A stretch of DNA of 64,000 nucleotides from RPQJ01 sp963846315 (lineage in GTDB: Bacteria; Pseudomonadota; Gammaproteobacteria; Steroidobacterales; Steroidobacteraceae): positions 1-64,000 of the forward strand of contig CAWJVM010000016.1 in the NCBI GenBank assembly GCA_963846315.1. Reading direction: 5' to 3'. The number at the start of each line of letters is the position of its first letter. Position 1 is the stretch's first letter. The notes beneath the pieces were generated by a model, which worked only from the letters and a program-made list of their open reading frames with translations, was not told the DNA's origin and made no database searches. Made by a program: the position numbers and the translations under genes. Shown here in pieces: positions 45,006-53,580 of the stretch.

Positions 45006-45425
45006 TTACATGAACTGCTCGTTGCCGACGAAGCCGATCTTGAGCAACCCGTTGCGCTGTGCCGCCGCCAACACTCGTGCGACGACGTCGTACGACGCAC
45101 GCTTGTTCGGGCGGATGTGCAACTCGGGCTGCGGATCGATGGCGGCTTCGCGACGGAAGAAACCGTCGAGCTGATCCACCGTCACCGGCGAGCCGTTCCA
45201 GAGCACCGTACCGTCGAAGTCGATCTCGAGGTTGATCACCACCGGATCCGCCTGCTGTGCAGCGGGGTTCGGGCGCGGCATGTCGAGCTTCACCGCGTGA
45301 GTCATCACTGGAATCGTGATGATGAACATGATGATCAGTACGAGCAGGACGTCGATCAACGGCGTCATGTTCATTTCCATCATCGGTTCGTCTTCGGCGC
45401 CGCCACCACCAATACTCATGCTCAT
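45006..45425 (-). CDS. exbD: ExbD/TolR-family protein (second copy)
   Basis: A 139-residue single-pass membrane protein. The cytoplasmic start (MSMSIGGGGAEDEPMMEMNMTPLIDVLLVLIIMFIITIPVM) contains the transmembrane helix with the essential aspartate (PLIDVLLV) that carries protons in TonB motors. The periplasmic domain follows. It differs from the upstream ExbD in the periplasmic part (DFDGTVLWNGSPV versus DQEGNVYWNTALV), so the two are not a recent duplication. It starts 22 bp after exbD copy 1. Confidence 0.92.
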   Translation of the reverse strand: MSMSIGGGGAEDEPMMEMNMTPLIDVLLVLIIMFIITIPVMTHAVKLDMPRPNPAAQQADPVVINLEIDFDGTVLWNGSPVTVDQLDGFFRREAAIDPQPELHIRPNKRASYDVVARVLAAAQRNGLLKIGFVGNEQFM

Positions 45426-45447
45426 CTGTTATGACTCCTGCAGCGGC

Positions 45448-45885
45448 TCAGCGGGCGAGGCCACGATCGGGTTCGGTGATGAAGCCGATCTTCAGGATGT
45501 TGGCACGCTGGGCCAGCACCATCACCCGGCCGATGTGCTCGTACGCCGTGGCACGGTCGCCGCGAACGTGGATTTCCGGCTGGGGCTCGAGCACGGCAAC
45601 CGACTTGAGGCGCTCGAGCAGCGCCTCCTGCGTCGGCACCAGCGCCGTATTCCAGTAGACGTTGCCTTCCTGATCAACCGCGATGTTGATGTTTTCCGGC
45701 TTCGTCTGCGTGGGAATGTTGGCCGCCTTCGGCAGATCCACTTTCACCGACTGCGTGATCACGGGGACCGTAATCAGAAAGATGATGAGCAAAACCAGCA
45801 TCACGTCCACGAGCGGCGTGGTGTTGATCTCCGACATCGGCTTCTCGTCGATATCCGAGTCGCCCGACGATACGTTCATGCTCAT
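45448..45885 (-). CDS. exbD: ExbD/TolR-family protein (first copy)
   Basis: A 145-residue ExbD with the transmembrane aspartate in TPLVDVMLVLLIIFLITVPV and a periplasmic domain ending in EPDRGLAR. It follows exbB by 43 bp. The tonB-exbB-exbD-exbD order is characteristic of Xanthomonadales and relatives. With ExbB it forms the proton-driven motor that energises TonB-dependent outer-membrane receptors. Confidence 0.93.
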   Translation of the reverse strand: MSMNVSSGDSDIDEKPMSEINTTPLVDVMLVLLIIFLITVPVITQSVKVDLPKAANIPTQTKPENINIAVDQEGNVYWNTALVPTQEALLERLKSVAVLEPQPEIHVRGDRATAYEHIGRVMVLAQRANILKIGFITEPDRGLAR

Positions 45886-45928
45886 GGTGAGACCTGTCTC
45901 CAGCAGCCAGAGTTGCCAGCGCGCCCGA

Positions 45929-46654
45929 TTACTTCTTGACGCCGCCCGAAATGACCCTGGCGCCCACGCCTTCGATGCGCGAACCGCTGACGATCACCTG
46001 TTCGAGGTCGCTCGCGAAGAGCTTGACCCGCTCCATGATCTGCTTGTTGCGGCCGAGCAGGAAGTTGTAGCCGAGCACCGCCGGCACTGCGACTGCCAGG
46101 CCGATGGCCGTCATGATGAGGGCTTCGCCGACCGGACCCGCCACCTTGTCGATCGAGGCCTGGCCCGCGATGCCGATGCCCACGAGTGCGTGGTAGATGC
46201 CCAGCACGGTGCCGAACAGGCCAATGAACGGCGCCGTCGAACCGGTGGTTGCCAGGAACGGCAGCTGCGTCGACAGGGCGCTGTTGATGCGGGCCGTGGC
46301 GCGGGCGAGCACGTTGTCGATCCACTCGTGCAGCGGGACCTGCTGCGTGAGGCGCTCGTCGTGGTGTTCGGCGGCGTCGATGGCTTCGGCGGCCATGCCC
46401 TTGAAGATGTTGCCCTTGCCGGACAGCTTGTTCAGGCCGGTCTTGATGTTGTCCGCGGCCCAGAAATTCTTTTCGGCCTCGTGCGCCTGCGCCAGCAGAC
46501 GGCGCTGTTCCCACCACTTGGTGAAGATCACGAACCAGGAATAGGCAGACATGATGGCAAGCAGGATGAGCACGCCTTTTGCGACGAAATCGCCCTGGGC
46601 CCACATTGCCTCAATTCCGTAAGGGTTGCTGACGGTTACGCTTTCGGTGGCCAT
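45929..46654 (-). CDS. exbB: MotA/TolQ/ExbB proton channel protein
   Basis: A 241-residue membrane protein with three helices. The first (about residues 25-45, VLILLAIMSAYSWFVIFTKW) precedes a long cytoplasmic loop; the paired helices with TGSTAPFIGLFGTVLGIYHALVGIG and ALIMTAIGLAVAVPAVLGYNFLLGR form the ExbB channel core with the conserved Thr. It lies 70 bp downstream of tonB on the same strand. Confidence 0.94.
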   Translation of the reverse strand: MATESVTVSNPYGIEAMWAQGDFVAKGVLILLAIMSAYSWFVIFTKWWEQRRLLAQAHEAEKNFWAADNIKTGLNKLSGKGNIFKGMAAEAIDAAEHHDERLTQQVPLHEWIDNVLARATARINSALSTQLPFLATTGSTAPFIGLFGTVLGIYHALVGIGIAGQASIDKVAGPVGEALIMTAIGLAVAVPAVLGYNFLLGRNKQIMERVKLFASDLEQVIVSGSRIEGVGARVISGGVKK

Positions 46655-46724
46655 TGAAATCGGTTCCTGTGTCTGTTTTCTAAAGGTATGACGTTGGGTT
46701 CAGGGATGGATCACATCGTGTGGA

Positions 46725-47378
46725 TCAATCGGTCAGCCGGAAGGTCACGGCAAACGTGTGCCAGGCGGCCACGGGCTTGCCGTCTTCCCTGCCGGGAACG
46801 AACTTCCAGTTGCGCTGGACTTCCTTCACGGCGGCTTCGTCGAGCTTGTCGAAGCCACTGCTCTTCACTATTGAAACCTCGGAGCAGCGGCCGTCTTCCT
46901 TGACGTAGCACTTCAGCTGCACCGAACCCGCTTCGCCTGCGCGGCGCGATGCCGGCGGATATTCGGGTTGCGTGATGCGGGCTCCCTTGCCGGCCGTGGA
47001 CGGCGGCGTCCTGACGACCGCCCGCTCCACCGGCTTCGCCACCGGCGGCGGTGCAGCGACCGGACGCTCGGACGTCGCGTTCGAAATCGCGGTGGTGGGA
47101 CCGGTGTCAATCGCCAAGTCCACAGACACTTCCGGCGGCGGCACGTAAGGCGGCGGCTGCTCGATGTCCGGCGGAGGTGGCGGGGGCTCCTTGCTGTCGT
47201 CAGGGAGCTCTTCAATCATCTTGGTCTCAACCGGACCCATGACCGTCTGAACCATCTTGGCGCCGAGACCGGACGCCAAGGCCCAAAGAAACACGGCATG
47301 GATGATGAGGACGAGGAAAAAAGCAAGCGTGCGCTTGCTGTTCTTGGCCGGATCGTCGATCGAATAACTGTAAGCCAC
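46725..47378 (-). CDS. tonB: Energy transducer TonB
   Basis: A 217-residue TonB. A single N-terminal transmembrane helix (about residues 16-36) bears the SxxxH-like face; a proline-rich linker (residues about 64-82) spans the periplasm; the C-terminal domain has YPPASRRAGEAGSVQLKCYV and SSGFDKLDEAAVKEVQRNWKF, typical of TonB box-binding domains. The start is a GTG with GGAGGGG just upstream. It heads tonB-exbB-exbD-exbD-TPR on the minus strand. Confidence 0.93.
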   Translation of the reverse strand: MAYSYSIDDPAKNSKRTLAFFLVLIIHAVFLWALASGLGAKMVQTVMGPVETKMIEELPDDSKEPPPPPPDIEQPPPYVPPPEVSVDLAIDTGPTTAISNATSERPVAAPPPVAKPVERAVVRTPPSTAGKGARITQPEYPPASRRAGEAGSVQLKCYVKEDGRCSEVSIVKSSGFDKLDEAAVKEVQRNWKFVPGREDGKPVAAWHTFAVTFRLTD

Positions 47379-47696
47379 TTCCCCTCCACTACTGTGGGCG
47401 CACGGCTGCTCCGGCCTCAGGCCGCGTCCTCCCCGGGACAGCCGACACTACAAGACCGCAACCACCCTCGCAACCCCTGACGCTTGCCCGCGAAGACCGA
47501 CACAGGCCCTTGAGGAGCCATTCATTTCGTGCCTGCGCGAAAACCGTCGTTGTTATCGATTCATGTTGCGGTGCAACATAAAACAAACCCGCTCCGATGC
47601 CATTGCAGCCGGTCCGATTCTGACGGCGGACGCGACTTTACCGACGCCACTTCGGCAACACAATACTTGTGTGATGCCACGCACCTGCAATCGTTT
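47379..47696. promoter_or_regulatory. Control region upstream of tonB with two palindromes
   Basis: This 318-bp gap between the tonB start and the ilvD stop holds no gene I can support. It contains ATGTTGCGGTGCAACAT (47563-47579, perfect 7+3+7) and ACACAATACTTGTGT (47658-47672, perfect 6+3+6). The first lies in an AT-richer patch about 185 bp upstream of tonB and could be an operator; no Fur-box-like 19-mer is obvious. Confidence 0.4.
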
Positions 47697-49403
47697 TCAA
47701 ACTTGCGGCTCAGCAACCTTCAAATCACGATCGGTGACCGCTCCGAGCGACGCGCTGCTGACCAGTTCGGCGTATTTCGCCAACACTCCTCTCGTTGCGT
47801 ACGGTGCGCGCGGTCGCCACCCCTGGCGACGCTTGACAAGCTCTTCTGCCGCTACGTGCAGCGTCAATTCACGCATCGTGGCATCGATGCTGATGGAGTC
47901 ACCGTCGTGCACCAGCGCCAGCGGGCCGCCAAGCGCGGCCTCCGGCGCAACGTGCCCGACGACGAAGCCGTGGCTGCCGCCGGAAAAGCGCCCATCCGTG
48001 ATCAGCGCGACTTTGTCGCCCAGTCCCTTGCCCATGATCGCCGCAGTGGGACTCAGCATTTCACGCATCCCCGGGCCGCCGCGCGGCCCCTCATAGCGCA
48101 CGACCAGTACGTCGCCCGCCAGCACGGTGCCGTCGAGAATTGCCTGCAGCGTCGCCTCCTCGCCGTCGAAAACACGCGCGCGTCCGGTGAAGGCGAGGCC
48201 TTCCTTGCCACTGATCTTGGCCACCGCGCCCTCCGGCGCCAGGTTGCCGTAGAGCACGACGAGGTGGCTCTCGCGCTTGAGCGGGTTCGTCAGCGGTCGG
48301 ACGATGTCCTGCGTGCTCGGGTACGGCTTCGTCCGCGCAAGGTTCTGGCGCAGGGTCTTGCCGGTGACCGTCATGCAGTCGCCGTGCAGCATGCCGGCGT
48401 CGAGCAGCGACTTCATCAGCGGCTGGATGCCGCCGATGCGGATCAGCTCCGACATCGAATACCTGCCACTCGGGCGCAGGTCGGCGAGCACGGGCACTTT
48501 CGCACCGATGCGCGTGAAATCATCCAGTTCGAGCTTCACGCCCGCTGCGTGTGCGATAGCCAGCAGGTGCAGCACGGCATTGGTCGAACCGCCGAGCGCG
48601 ATCGTCACGACGATGGCGTTCTCGAAGGCCTCGCGCGTGAGGATCTGCGACGGCTTGATGCCGAGCTTGATCAGGTTGACGACGGCGCGCCCTGCCCGCT
48701 CCGCATCGGTGCGCTTGTGGCGAGAGACGGCTTCCTGCGCCGAGCTGTTGGTGAGGCTCATGCCGAGCGCTTCGATCGCCGACGCCATGGTGTTGGCCGT
48801 GTACATCCCGCCACAGCTGCCCGCGCCAGGAATGGCCGTGCGCTCGACTTCCTTGAGTTGCCTGTCGTTGATGACGCCGGCCGCATGCGCGCCGACGGCC
48901 TCGAAGACTGAGACCACGTCGCGTTTCTTTTCGCCGGGTTTGATCGTGCCGCCATAGACGAAGACCGCGGGCCGATCGAGTCGAGCGATGGCCATCATGC
49001 AACCCGGCATGTTCTTGTCGCAGCCGCCGATCGCGACCAGGCCGTCGAAACCCTGCGCGCCGACGACGGTCTCGATCGAGTCCGCGATCACTTCGCGCGA
49101 TACCAGCGAAAAACGCATGCCGGGCGAGCCCATCGAGATGCCGTCCGACACGGTGATGGTGCCGAACGTGGTGCTCTTGCCACCCGCCGCATTGGCGCCC
49201 TTTGCCGCCGCCTCGGCCAGCTTGTCGATGTGCATGTTGCAAGGGGTCAGGTTGCTCCACGTCGACGCGATGCCGACCTGCGGCTTCTTGAAATCGCGGT
49301 CGTCGTAGCCGACGGCGCGCAGCATCGCCCGGCTGGGCGTCTGCTTGACGCCGTCGATCACGAGCTTTGAATACGGGCGGATATCCACTTTGCGTCGGCT
49401 CAT
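47697..49403 (-). CDS. ilvD: Dihydroxy-acid dehydratase
   Basis: IlvD dehydrates dihydroxyacids to the keto acid precursors of isoleucine and valine. The 568-residue product carries the iron-sulfur cysteines in NLTPCNMH, GGCDKNMPGCMMA and GSCGGMYTANTM, and the signature GRFSGGSHGFVVGHV. Its length suits the shorter [2Fe-2S] type. It is encoded on the minus strand, apart from the ilvC-leu operon at 52.5 kb, so the branched-chain genes are split into two units here; acetolactate synthase is not in the window. Confidence 0.95.
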   Translation of the reverse strand: MSRRKVDIRPYSKLVIDGVKQTPSRAMLRAVGYDDRDFKKPQVGIASTWSNLTPCNMHIDKLAEAAAKGANAAGGKSTTFGTITVSDGISMGSPGMRFSLVSREVIADSIETVVGAQGFDGLVAIGGCDKNMPGCMMAIARLDRPAVFVYGGTIKPGEKKRDVVSVFEAVGAHAAGVINDRQLKEVERTAIPGAGSCGGMYTANTMASAIEALGMSLTNSSAQEAVSRHKRTDAERAGRAVVNLIKLGIKPSQILTREAFENAIVVTIALGGSTNAVLHLLAIAHAAGVKLELDDFTRIGAKVPVLADLRPSGRYSMSELIRIGGIQPLMKSLLDAGMLHGDCMTVTGKTLRQNLARTKPYPSTQDIVRPLTNPLKRESHLVVLYGNLAPEGAVAKISGKEGLAFTGRARVFDGEEATLQAILDGTVLAGDVLVVRYEGPRGGPGMREMLSPTAAIMGKGLGDKVALITDGRFSGGSHGFVVGHVAPEAALGGPLALVHDGDSISIDATMRELTLHVAAEELVKRRQGWRPRAPYATRGVLAKYAELVSSASLGAVTDRDLKVAEPQV

Positions 49404-49462
49404 CGAACGGGCTCCGGGCAGAATAATTCAACAGGCGATTGTGCGGCCTGCGAGTGCCGCGG

Positions 49463-50719
49463 TCACGCGGCGTTTGCCGTGACCTGCAGGCGGTGCATGG
49501 CATGAAAGCGATAGGCGCCACCGATGACGAACAGCATTGGCAGCAGCAGTGCGGCCGGACCGAGTCCAGCGCGCAGGCTGCCAAGCCCGTGGTAGAGCGC
49601 GATCGTGAGTGGCGGCGCGACCAGTCCGCGCATGCCGGTGAGCGTCACGTGCAAGGCCATGTAACGGGTTTCCTCGCCGCGCGGCGCGAAGTCGTTGTGA
49701 CCCAGCGTCCAGCCGAGGCTGCCGGCCGCGTTGCTGACGCCAAGCAACACGGCGCCCGGAGCGAGCAGCAGCGGCTGATGCAGCAGCACGGCCGAGACGA
49801 ACAGCAGGACTGCAATCACGGTGAACTTGCCGTGCAGGGAGCGGAACGCGAGTACGCGATGCAGGTCGAGATAGCGCGCCCAGGGCTGGATCGCAAACGG
49901 CACGACCATGACGGGGAGCGCCGTGGTGATCAGCACCTGCCACAACGCCGGCAACTGCAGCACATCGCCGAGGCAGATCACCATCAACGGCGTGAGCGAC
50001 AGCAAGCCCGCACCGAACAGCGACATCGCGTACTGATAGCGCCGGAACGCGTCGTCGCGCGCCAGCAACGCGCGCATGCCACCGAAGCCGAAGGTGGCGC
50101 CTTCGACCAGTCGCGCACGCTCGGCCACGAGCAGTTCATCCTCACGGCGCACCTTGAACTGCCGGAACGCGAACGCTCCCGCCACCCCGCAGACCGAACC
50201 CGCGGCAATCGCGATGCGCCACCAGGGACCTTCGTGCCCGAGCAGCCAGCCGATGCCGAGGCCGGTAATGGCGAGCGCGATCGAGGTGTTGATCGTGATG
50301 CGTCCGGTGATCCGCGCGCGCAACCGCGACGGGTAGTTCACGCTCCACAGCACCGAACGCACGGTTTCGACGCCGGCCCAGAGCAGTCGCGCCGCGGCGT
50401 ACAGCGCCAGAAACAGCAGCAGCCCGGCCCCGCTCTTGGGCACCAGCGCCAGCGCACCCACGCACGCGGTCATCGCCAGCAGCAACGGAAACAGGAACGA
50501 CACCTTGCGTTGGCCCTGGGCGCGTCTTGCATACGCCATGCTCGCCAGGTTGGCCCAGGCCGGTGCGGCACTGACGATGGCGACGACGAGATCCACCGCA
50601 AGCGCGGGAGCCTGGTCGCCGAACAGTGAACGGACCATGACCGCCGCGGTGCCGCCCTCGACCAGCCCGAGGCAAAGGTAGATCAGGGTCCAGGCGCGCC
50701 GCTCGTAGCTCAGGTCCAT
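49463..50719 (-). CDS. MFS-type transporter
   Basis: A 418-residue membrane protein with roughly 11-12 hydrophobic segments (for example LLFLALYAAARLLWAG, WQVLITTALPVMVVPFAI, FTVIAVLLFVSAVLL). The halves resemble the major facilitator fold, with RARITGRITINTSIALAITGLG between helices. No substrate motif is visible. It starts at ATG 50719, 22 bp downstream of the aminopeptidase gene on the same strand, so coexpression is likely; it could import or export small molecules related to peptide turnover. Confidence 0.7.
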   Translation of the reverse strand: MDLSYERRAWTLIYLCLGLVEGGTAAVMVRSLFGDQAPALAVDLVVAIVSAAPAWANLASMAYARRAQGQRKVSFLFPLLLAMTACVGALALVPKSGAGLLLFLALYAAARLLWAGVETVRSVLWSVNYPSRLRARITGRITINTSIALAITGLGIGWLLGHEGPWWRIAIAAGSVCGVAGAFAFRQFKVRREDELLVAERARLVEGATFGFGGMRALLARDDAFRRYQYAMSLFGAGLLSLTPLMVICLGDVLQLPALWQVLITTALPVMVVPFAIQPWARYLDLHRVLAFRSLHGKFTVIAVLLFVSAVLLHQPLLLAPGAVLLGVSNAAGSLGWTLGHNDFAPRGEETRYMALHVTLTGMRGLVAPPLTIALYHGLGSLRAGLGPAALLLPMLFVIGGAYRFHAMHRLQVTANAA

Positions 50720-50740
50720 TGCAGCGGGCGACGGCCGCGC

Positions 50741-52207
50741 TCAGGCGTAGCGTTCGACGAGCATCGCGTGCAGCGCACGGACCGCATGGGCCTCTGCACC
50801 CACAGGACGGCCCGGCCGGTCCTTCGGGTTCCACGCGAACAGGTCGACGTGCACCCAGTCCAGCGTGTTCGTCACGAAGCGCTTGAGGTACAGCGCGCCG
50901 ATGATCGCACCGGCAAACGTCGATGCCGAAGCATTGTTGATGTCGGCGACCTTGCTCGCGATGTCGTCGTCGTAGCCGCTCCAGAGCGGCATCTGCCATA
51001 GCGGATCAGCCAGGCGGCGACCCTGTTGCAGCAGTGCGTCGACGGTTTCCTGACGCGTACCAAACACGGCTGGCAACTCCGGGCCCAGCGCGACACGAGC
51101 CGCGCCGGTGAGCGTCGCGAGGTCGATCAGCAGGTCGGGCCGCTCTTCGTCGGCGAGCGCGATGGCATCGCAAAGCACCAGCCGGCCCTCGGCATCGGTA
51201 TTGCCGATCTCGACGCTCACGCCTTTGCGCGTGCGGATCACGTCGCCCGGGCGATAGGCATTCCCGGCGATTGCATTTTCGACCGCGGGAATCAGGACCC
51301 GCAGCCGAACGGGCACACACGATTGCATGATGAGTTGCGCCAGTGCCAGCGTGCACGCCGCCCCGCCCATGTCTTTCTTCATCAGCGCCATGCCGGCGGA
51401 CGCCTTGATGTCGAGACCGCCGGTGTCGAAGCAGACGCCCTTGCCGATCAGCGTCACTTTCGGATGGGCCGGATCGCCCCAGACGAAATCGACGAGTCGC
51501 GGCGCGCACGTGGAGGCCTGACCCACGGCGTGGATCGCTGGAAATCCCCGCCGCAGTTCATCGCCCATGATTTCCTGCGGCGACGCCCCGTGCTCGCGCG
51601 CTATACGGATCGCCGCGGCGGCCAACCGCTCCGGCGTCATGTCGCAGGCCGGAGTGTTGACCAGGTCGCGTGCGAGCGCCGTGGCGCCGGCGAGTTGCAC
51701 GACCTGCGCGTGATCGATGGCGGGCGGTGCGATCAATCGTGCCCGCGCCGCGGCCGGCTTCGGCAACGACTTGTAAGTGTCGAACCGGTAGCTGCCGTAG
51801 GCCCAGCCCAGGGCGAGCGCATTCGCTGCGGCAACGGTGAGTTCGTTCGTGACGCGCCATTGGGAGCCTGGCGGCAGGCGACCGGGCAGGCCAGCCACGT
51901 GCCAGAGTTCGAGCGCATCGATCGACGGCAGCGCGCCCAGCCCGAGCGCTGCCCGTCGCGGCACGCCGTCGGACGCAGGCAGCAATACCACCTGGTGACG
52001 CTCGGCCTTGAAACCGGTCGCGGCGACCCAGGCTCGCACAGAGGCCTCCTGGGACTCCAGCCAACGGGCAAGGTCGGACTCCAGGACGAGAGTCAGTTCG
52101 TACGCGCTCGCAGCGCCCGGGGCACTGGCGTGGTCGACGAGAACATCCACGGTGGCTTGGTTCCGTTGTGAGAGGGACGACGGTGGCGGGTAGCTTAGCA
52201 GCGCCAC
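50741..52207 (-). CDS. M17 leucyl aminopeptidase family protein
   Basis: A cytosolic metallo-aminopeptidase of up to 488 residues. The M17 signature NTDAEGRLVL is intact, and the metal and catalytic residues lie in GKGVCFDTGGLDIKAS (Lys, Asp) and ALMKKDMGGAA. The N-terminal domain is short and divergent, as in PepB-like or orphan M17 members. The start is a GTG at 52207 or possibly a GTG about 18 codons later (VDVLVDHASAPGA); neither has a strong ribosome binding site. It is divergent from the ilvC-leu operon. Confidence 0.88.
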   Translation of the reverse strand: MALLSYPPPSSLSQRNQATVDVLVDHASAPGAASAYELTLVLESDLARWLESQEASVRAWVAATGFKAERHQVVLLPASDGVPRRAALGLGALPSIDALELWHVAGLPGRLPPGSQWRVTNELTVAAANALALGWAYGSYRFDTYKSLPKPAAARARLIAPPAIDHAQVVQLAGATALARDLVNTPACDMTPERLAAAAIRIAREHGASPQEIMGDELRRGFPAIHAVGQASTCAPRLVDFVWGDPAHPKVTLIGKGVCFDTGGLDIKASAGMALMKKDMGGAACTLALAQLIMQSCVPVRLRVLIPAVENAIAGNAYRPGDVIRTRKGVSVEIGNTDAEGRLVLCDAIALADEERPDLLIDLATLTGAARVALGPELPAVFGTRQETVDALLQQGRRLADPLWQMPLWSGYDDDIASKVADINNASASTFAGAIIGALYLKRFVTNTLDWVHVDLFAWNPKDRPGRPVGAEAHAVRALHAMLVERYA

Positions 52208-52267
52208 CAGCAGTCGCAGCCGGCAGGGAAATTCAACCGCCTTGGACTGACTCTTTTTGCACTGCGG

Positions 52268-52297
52268 TTGACAATGCCCGCCACGCTGTGCTGCTAT
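52268..52297 (+). promoter_or_regulatory. Promoter of the ilvC-leuACDB operon
   Basis: A consensus TTGACA (52268-52273) with a weak -10, TGCTAT, at 18-bp spacing (52292-52297). It lies about 40 bp before the leader peptide start. Confidence 0.6.
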
Positions 52298-52336
52298 CCA
52301 TCCCCTGTTTTTTTCGCACTCAAACGCAGGCGCTGG

Positions 52337-52447
52337 ATGCAGTCGTCGCTCGACTCCTCCCTGAACACTTCGGTCACGCTATTGGCCGGCCTGCTGCTTG
52401 CGTCGCTTACCCTGCTTCCCCTGCGGAGGTGCGGGGCTCCGGACTGA
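52337..52447 (+). CDS. Leucine-rich leader peptide of the ilvC-leu operon
   Basis: A 36-codon frame, too short for most gene finders, begins at ATG 52337 and ends TGA 52447. Eleven of its 36 residues are leucine, clustered as TLLAGLLLASLTLLPL. Its last codons overlap the first strand of the antiterminator. Ribosome stalling at leucine codons when charged tRNA-Leu is scarce would favour the antiterminator; this is the classic attenuation logic. Confidence 0.8.
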   Translation: MQSSLDSSLNTSVTLLAGLLLASLTLLPLRRCGAPD

Positions 52448-52511
52448 GAGCGCAAAGGCGCAATTGGACATCAGGAACCCCGCACGGCCCGCCAGCCGGC
52501 GCGGGGTTTTT
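52429..52511 (+). terminator. Attenuator of the ilvC-leuACDB operon
   Basis: Two exclusive structures share the same bases. The antiterminator pairs GTGCGGGGCTCC (52429-52440) with GGAACCCCGCAC (52474-52485), 11 of 12 positions. The terminator pairs AACCCCGC (52476-52483) with GCGGGGTT (52501-52508), followed by a T run to 52511. The leader peptide stop (52447) lies between the two antiterminator strands. This arrangement, with a leucine-rich leader, strongly supports leucine-controlled transcription attenuation. Confidence 0.88.
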
Positions 52512-52558
52512 AGTTTTAGTTACGGCCAAACGGAATCGATTCCGAGGAGATTGCAAAG

Positions 52559-53545
52559 ATGCGTGCGTATTCGAAGAAAGACGTCGACAAGAAGGCGCTC
52601 AAGGGCGCGAAGATCGCCGTGGTCGGCTACGGCAGCCAGGGTCGCGCGCATGCGTTGAACCTCAAGGATTCGGGTTACGACGTCGTCATCGGCGTCCGCA
52701 AGGGCGACAGCTGGAAGCAGGCGAAGAAGGACGGCCTCGCGGTCGCCACGCCGGCCGAGGCCGTCAAGGGCGCCACGCTGGTCGCACTGCTCACGCCTGA
52801 CACCACGCAAGCCGAGAACTACAGGGAAATCCTGCCGAACCTTGGCCAGGGCGCGACTCTGCTGTTTGCGCACGGCTTCAACATCCATTTCAAGCAGATC
52901 AAGCCGCGCAAGGACCTCGACGTCGTGCTGATCGCACCGAAGGGTCCGGGCGGCCTCGTCCGTCGCCAGTACCAGGAAGGCCGCGGCGTGCCGTGCCTGA
53001 TCGCGGTCGCACAAAACGCCTCGGGCAAGGCCAAGGCCAAGGCGCTCGCCTATGCCGATGGCATTGGTGGCACGCGCGCGGGGGTCATCGAAACGTCGTT
53101 CAAGGAAGAAACCGAGACGGATCTCTTCGGCGAACAGGCCGTGCTGTGCGGCGGCGCCACCGAGCTCGTGGTCAAGGGCTACGAGACGCTGGTCGAAGCC
53201 GGCTACCAGCCCGAGGTTGCTTACTACGAGTGCCTGCACGAACTGAAGTTGATCGTCGACCTGCTGCACGAAGGCGGCCTCGCCAAGATGCACAAGTTCA
53301 TCTCGCACACGGCCAAGTGGGGTGACCTCACGCGCGGCCCGCGCGTGGTGAACAAGGCCACCAAGAAGGAAATGAAGAAGATCCTCGGCGAGATCCAGGA
53401 CGGCTCGTTCGCGCGCCAGTGGATCAAGGAAAACAAGACGGGCCGCAAGAAGTACGACGCCTTGATGAAGAAGGACATGGCGCACCCGATCGAGAAGGTC
53501 GGTGCCGAGCTCCGTGCCCGCATGCCCTGGTTGAACCAGGGCTGA
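52559..53545 (+). CDS. ilvC: Ketol-acid reductoisomerase (class I)
   Basis: IlvC isomerises and reduces acetolactate or acetohydroxybutyrate with NADPH in branched-chain amino acid synthesis. The 328-residue length is the short class I type. VVGYGSQGRAHALNLKDSG is the Rossmann motif, and the metal-binding residues are in the C-terminal knot (DLFGEQAVLCGG, YYECLHELKLIVDLLHEGG). It follows the leucine attenuator directly and starts at ATG 52559 after GAGGAG. Here ilvC is joined to the leu genes, without ilvBN/IH. Confidence 0.96.
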   Translation: MRAYSKKDVDKKALKGAKIAVVGYGSQGRAHALNLKDSGYDVVIGVRKGDSWKQAKKDGLAVATPAEAVKGATLVALLTPDTTQAENYREILPNLGQGATLLFAHGFNIHFKQIKPRKDLDVVLIAPKGPGGLVRRQYQEGRGVPCLIAVAQNASGKAKAKALAYADGIGGTRAGVIETSFKEETETDLFGEQAVLCGGATELVVKGYETLVEAGYQPEVAYYECLHELKLIVDLLHEGGLAKMHKFISHTAKWGDLTRGPRVVNKATKKEMKKILGEIQDGSFARQWIKENKTGRKKYDALMKKDMAHPIEKVGAELRARMPWLNQG

Positions 53546-53580
53546 GTCCCTCCCCTCTCCTGTCCACCACGGTGACGACC

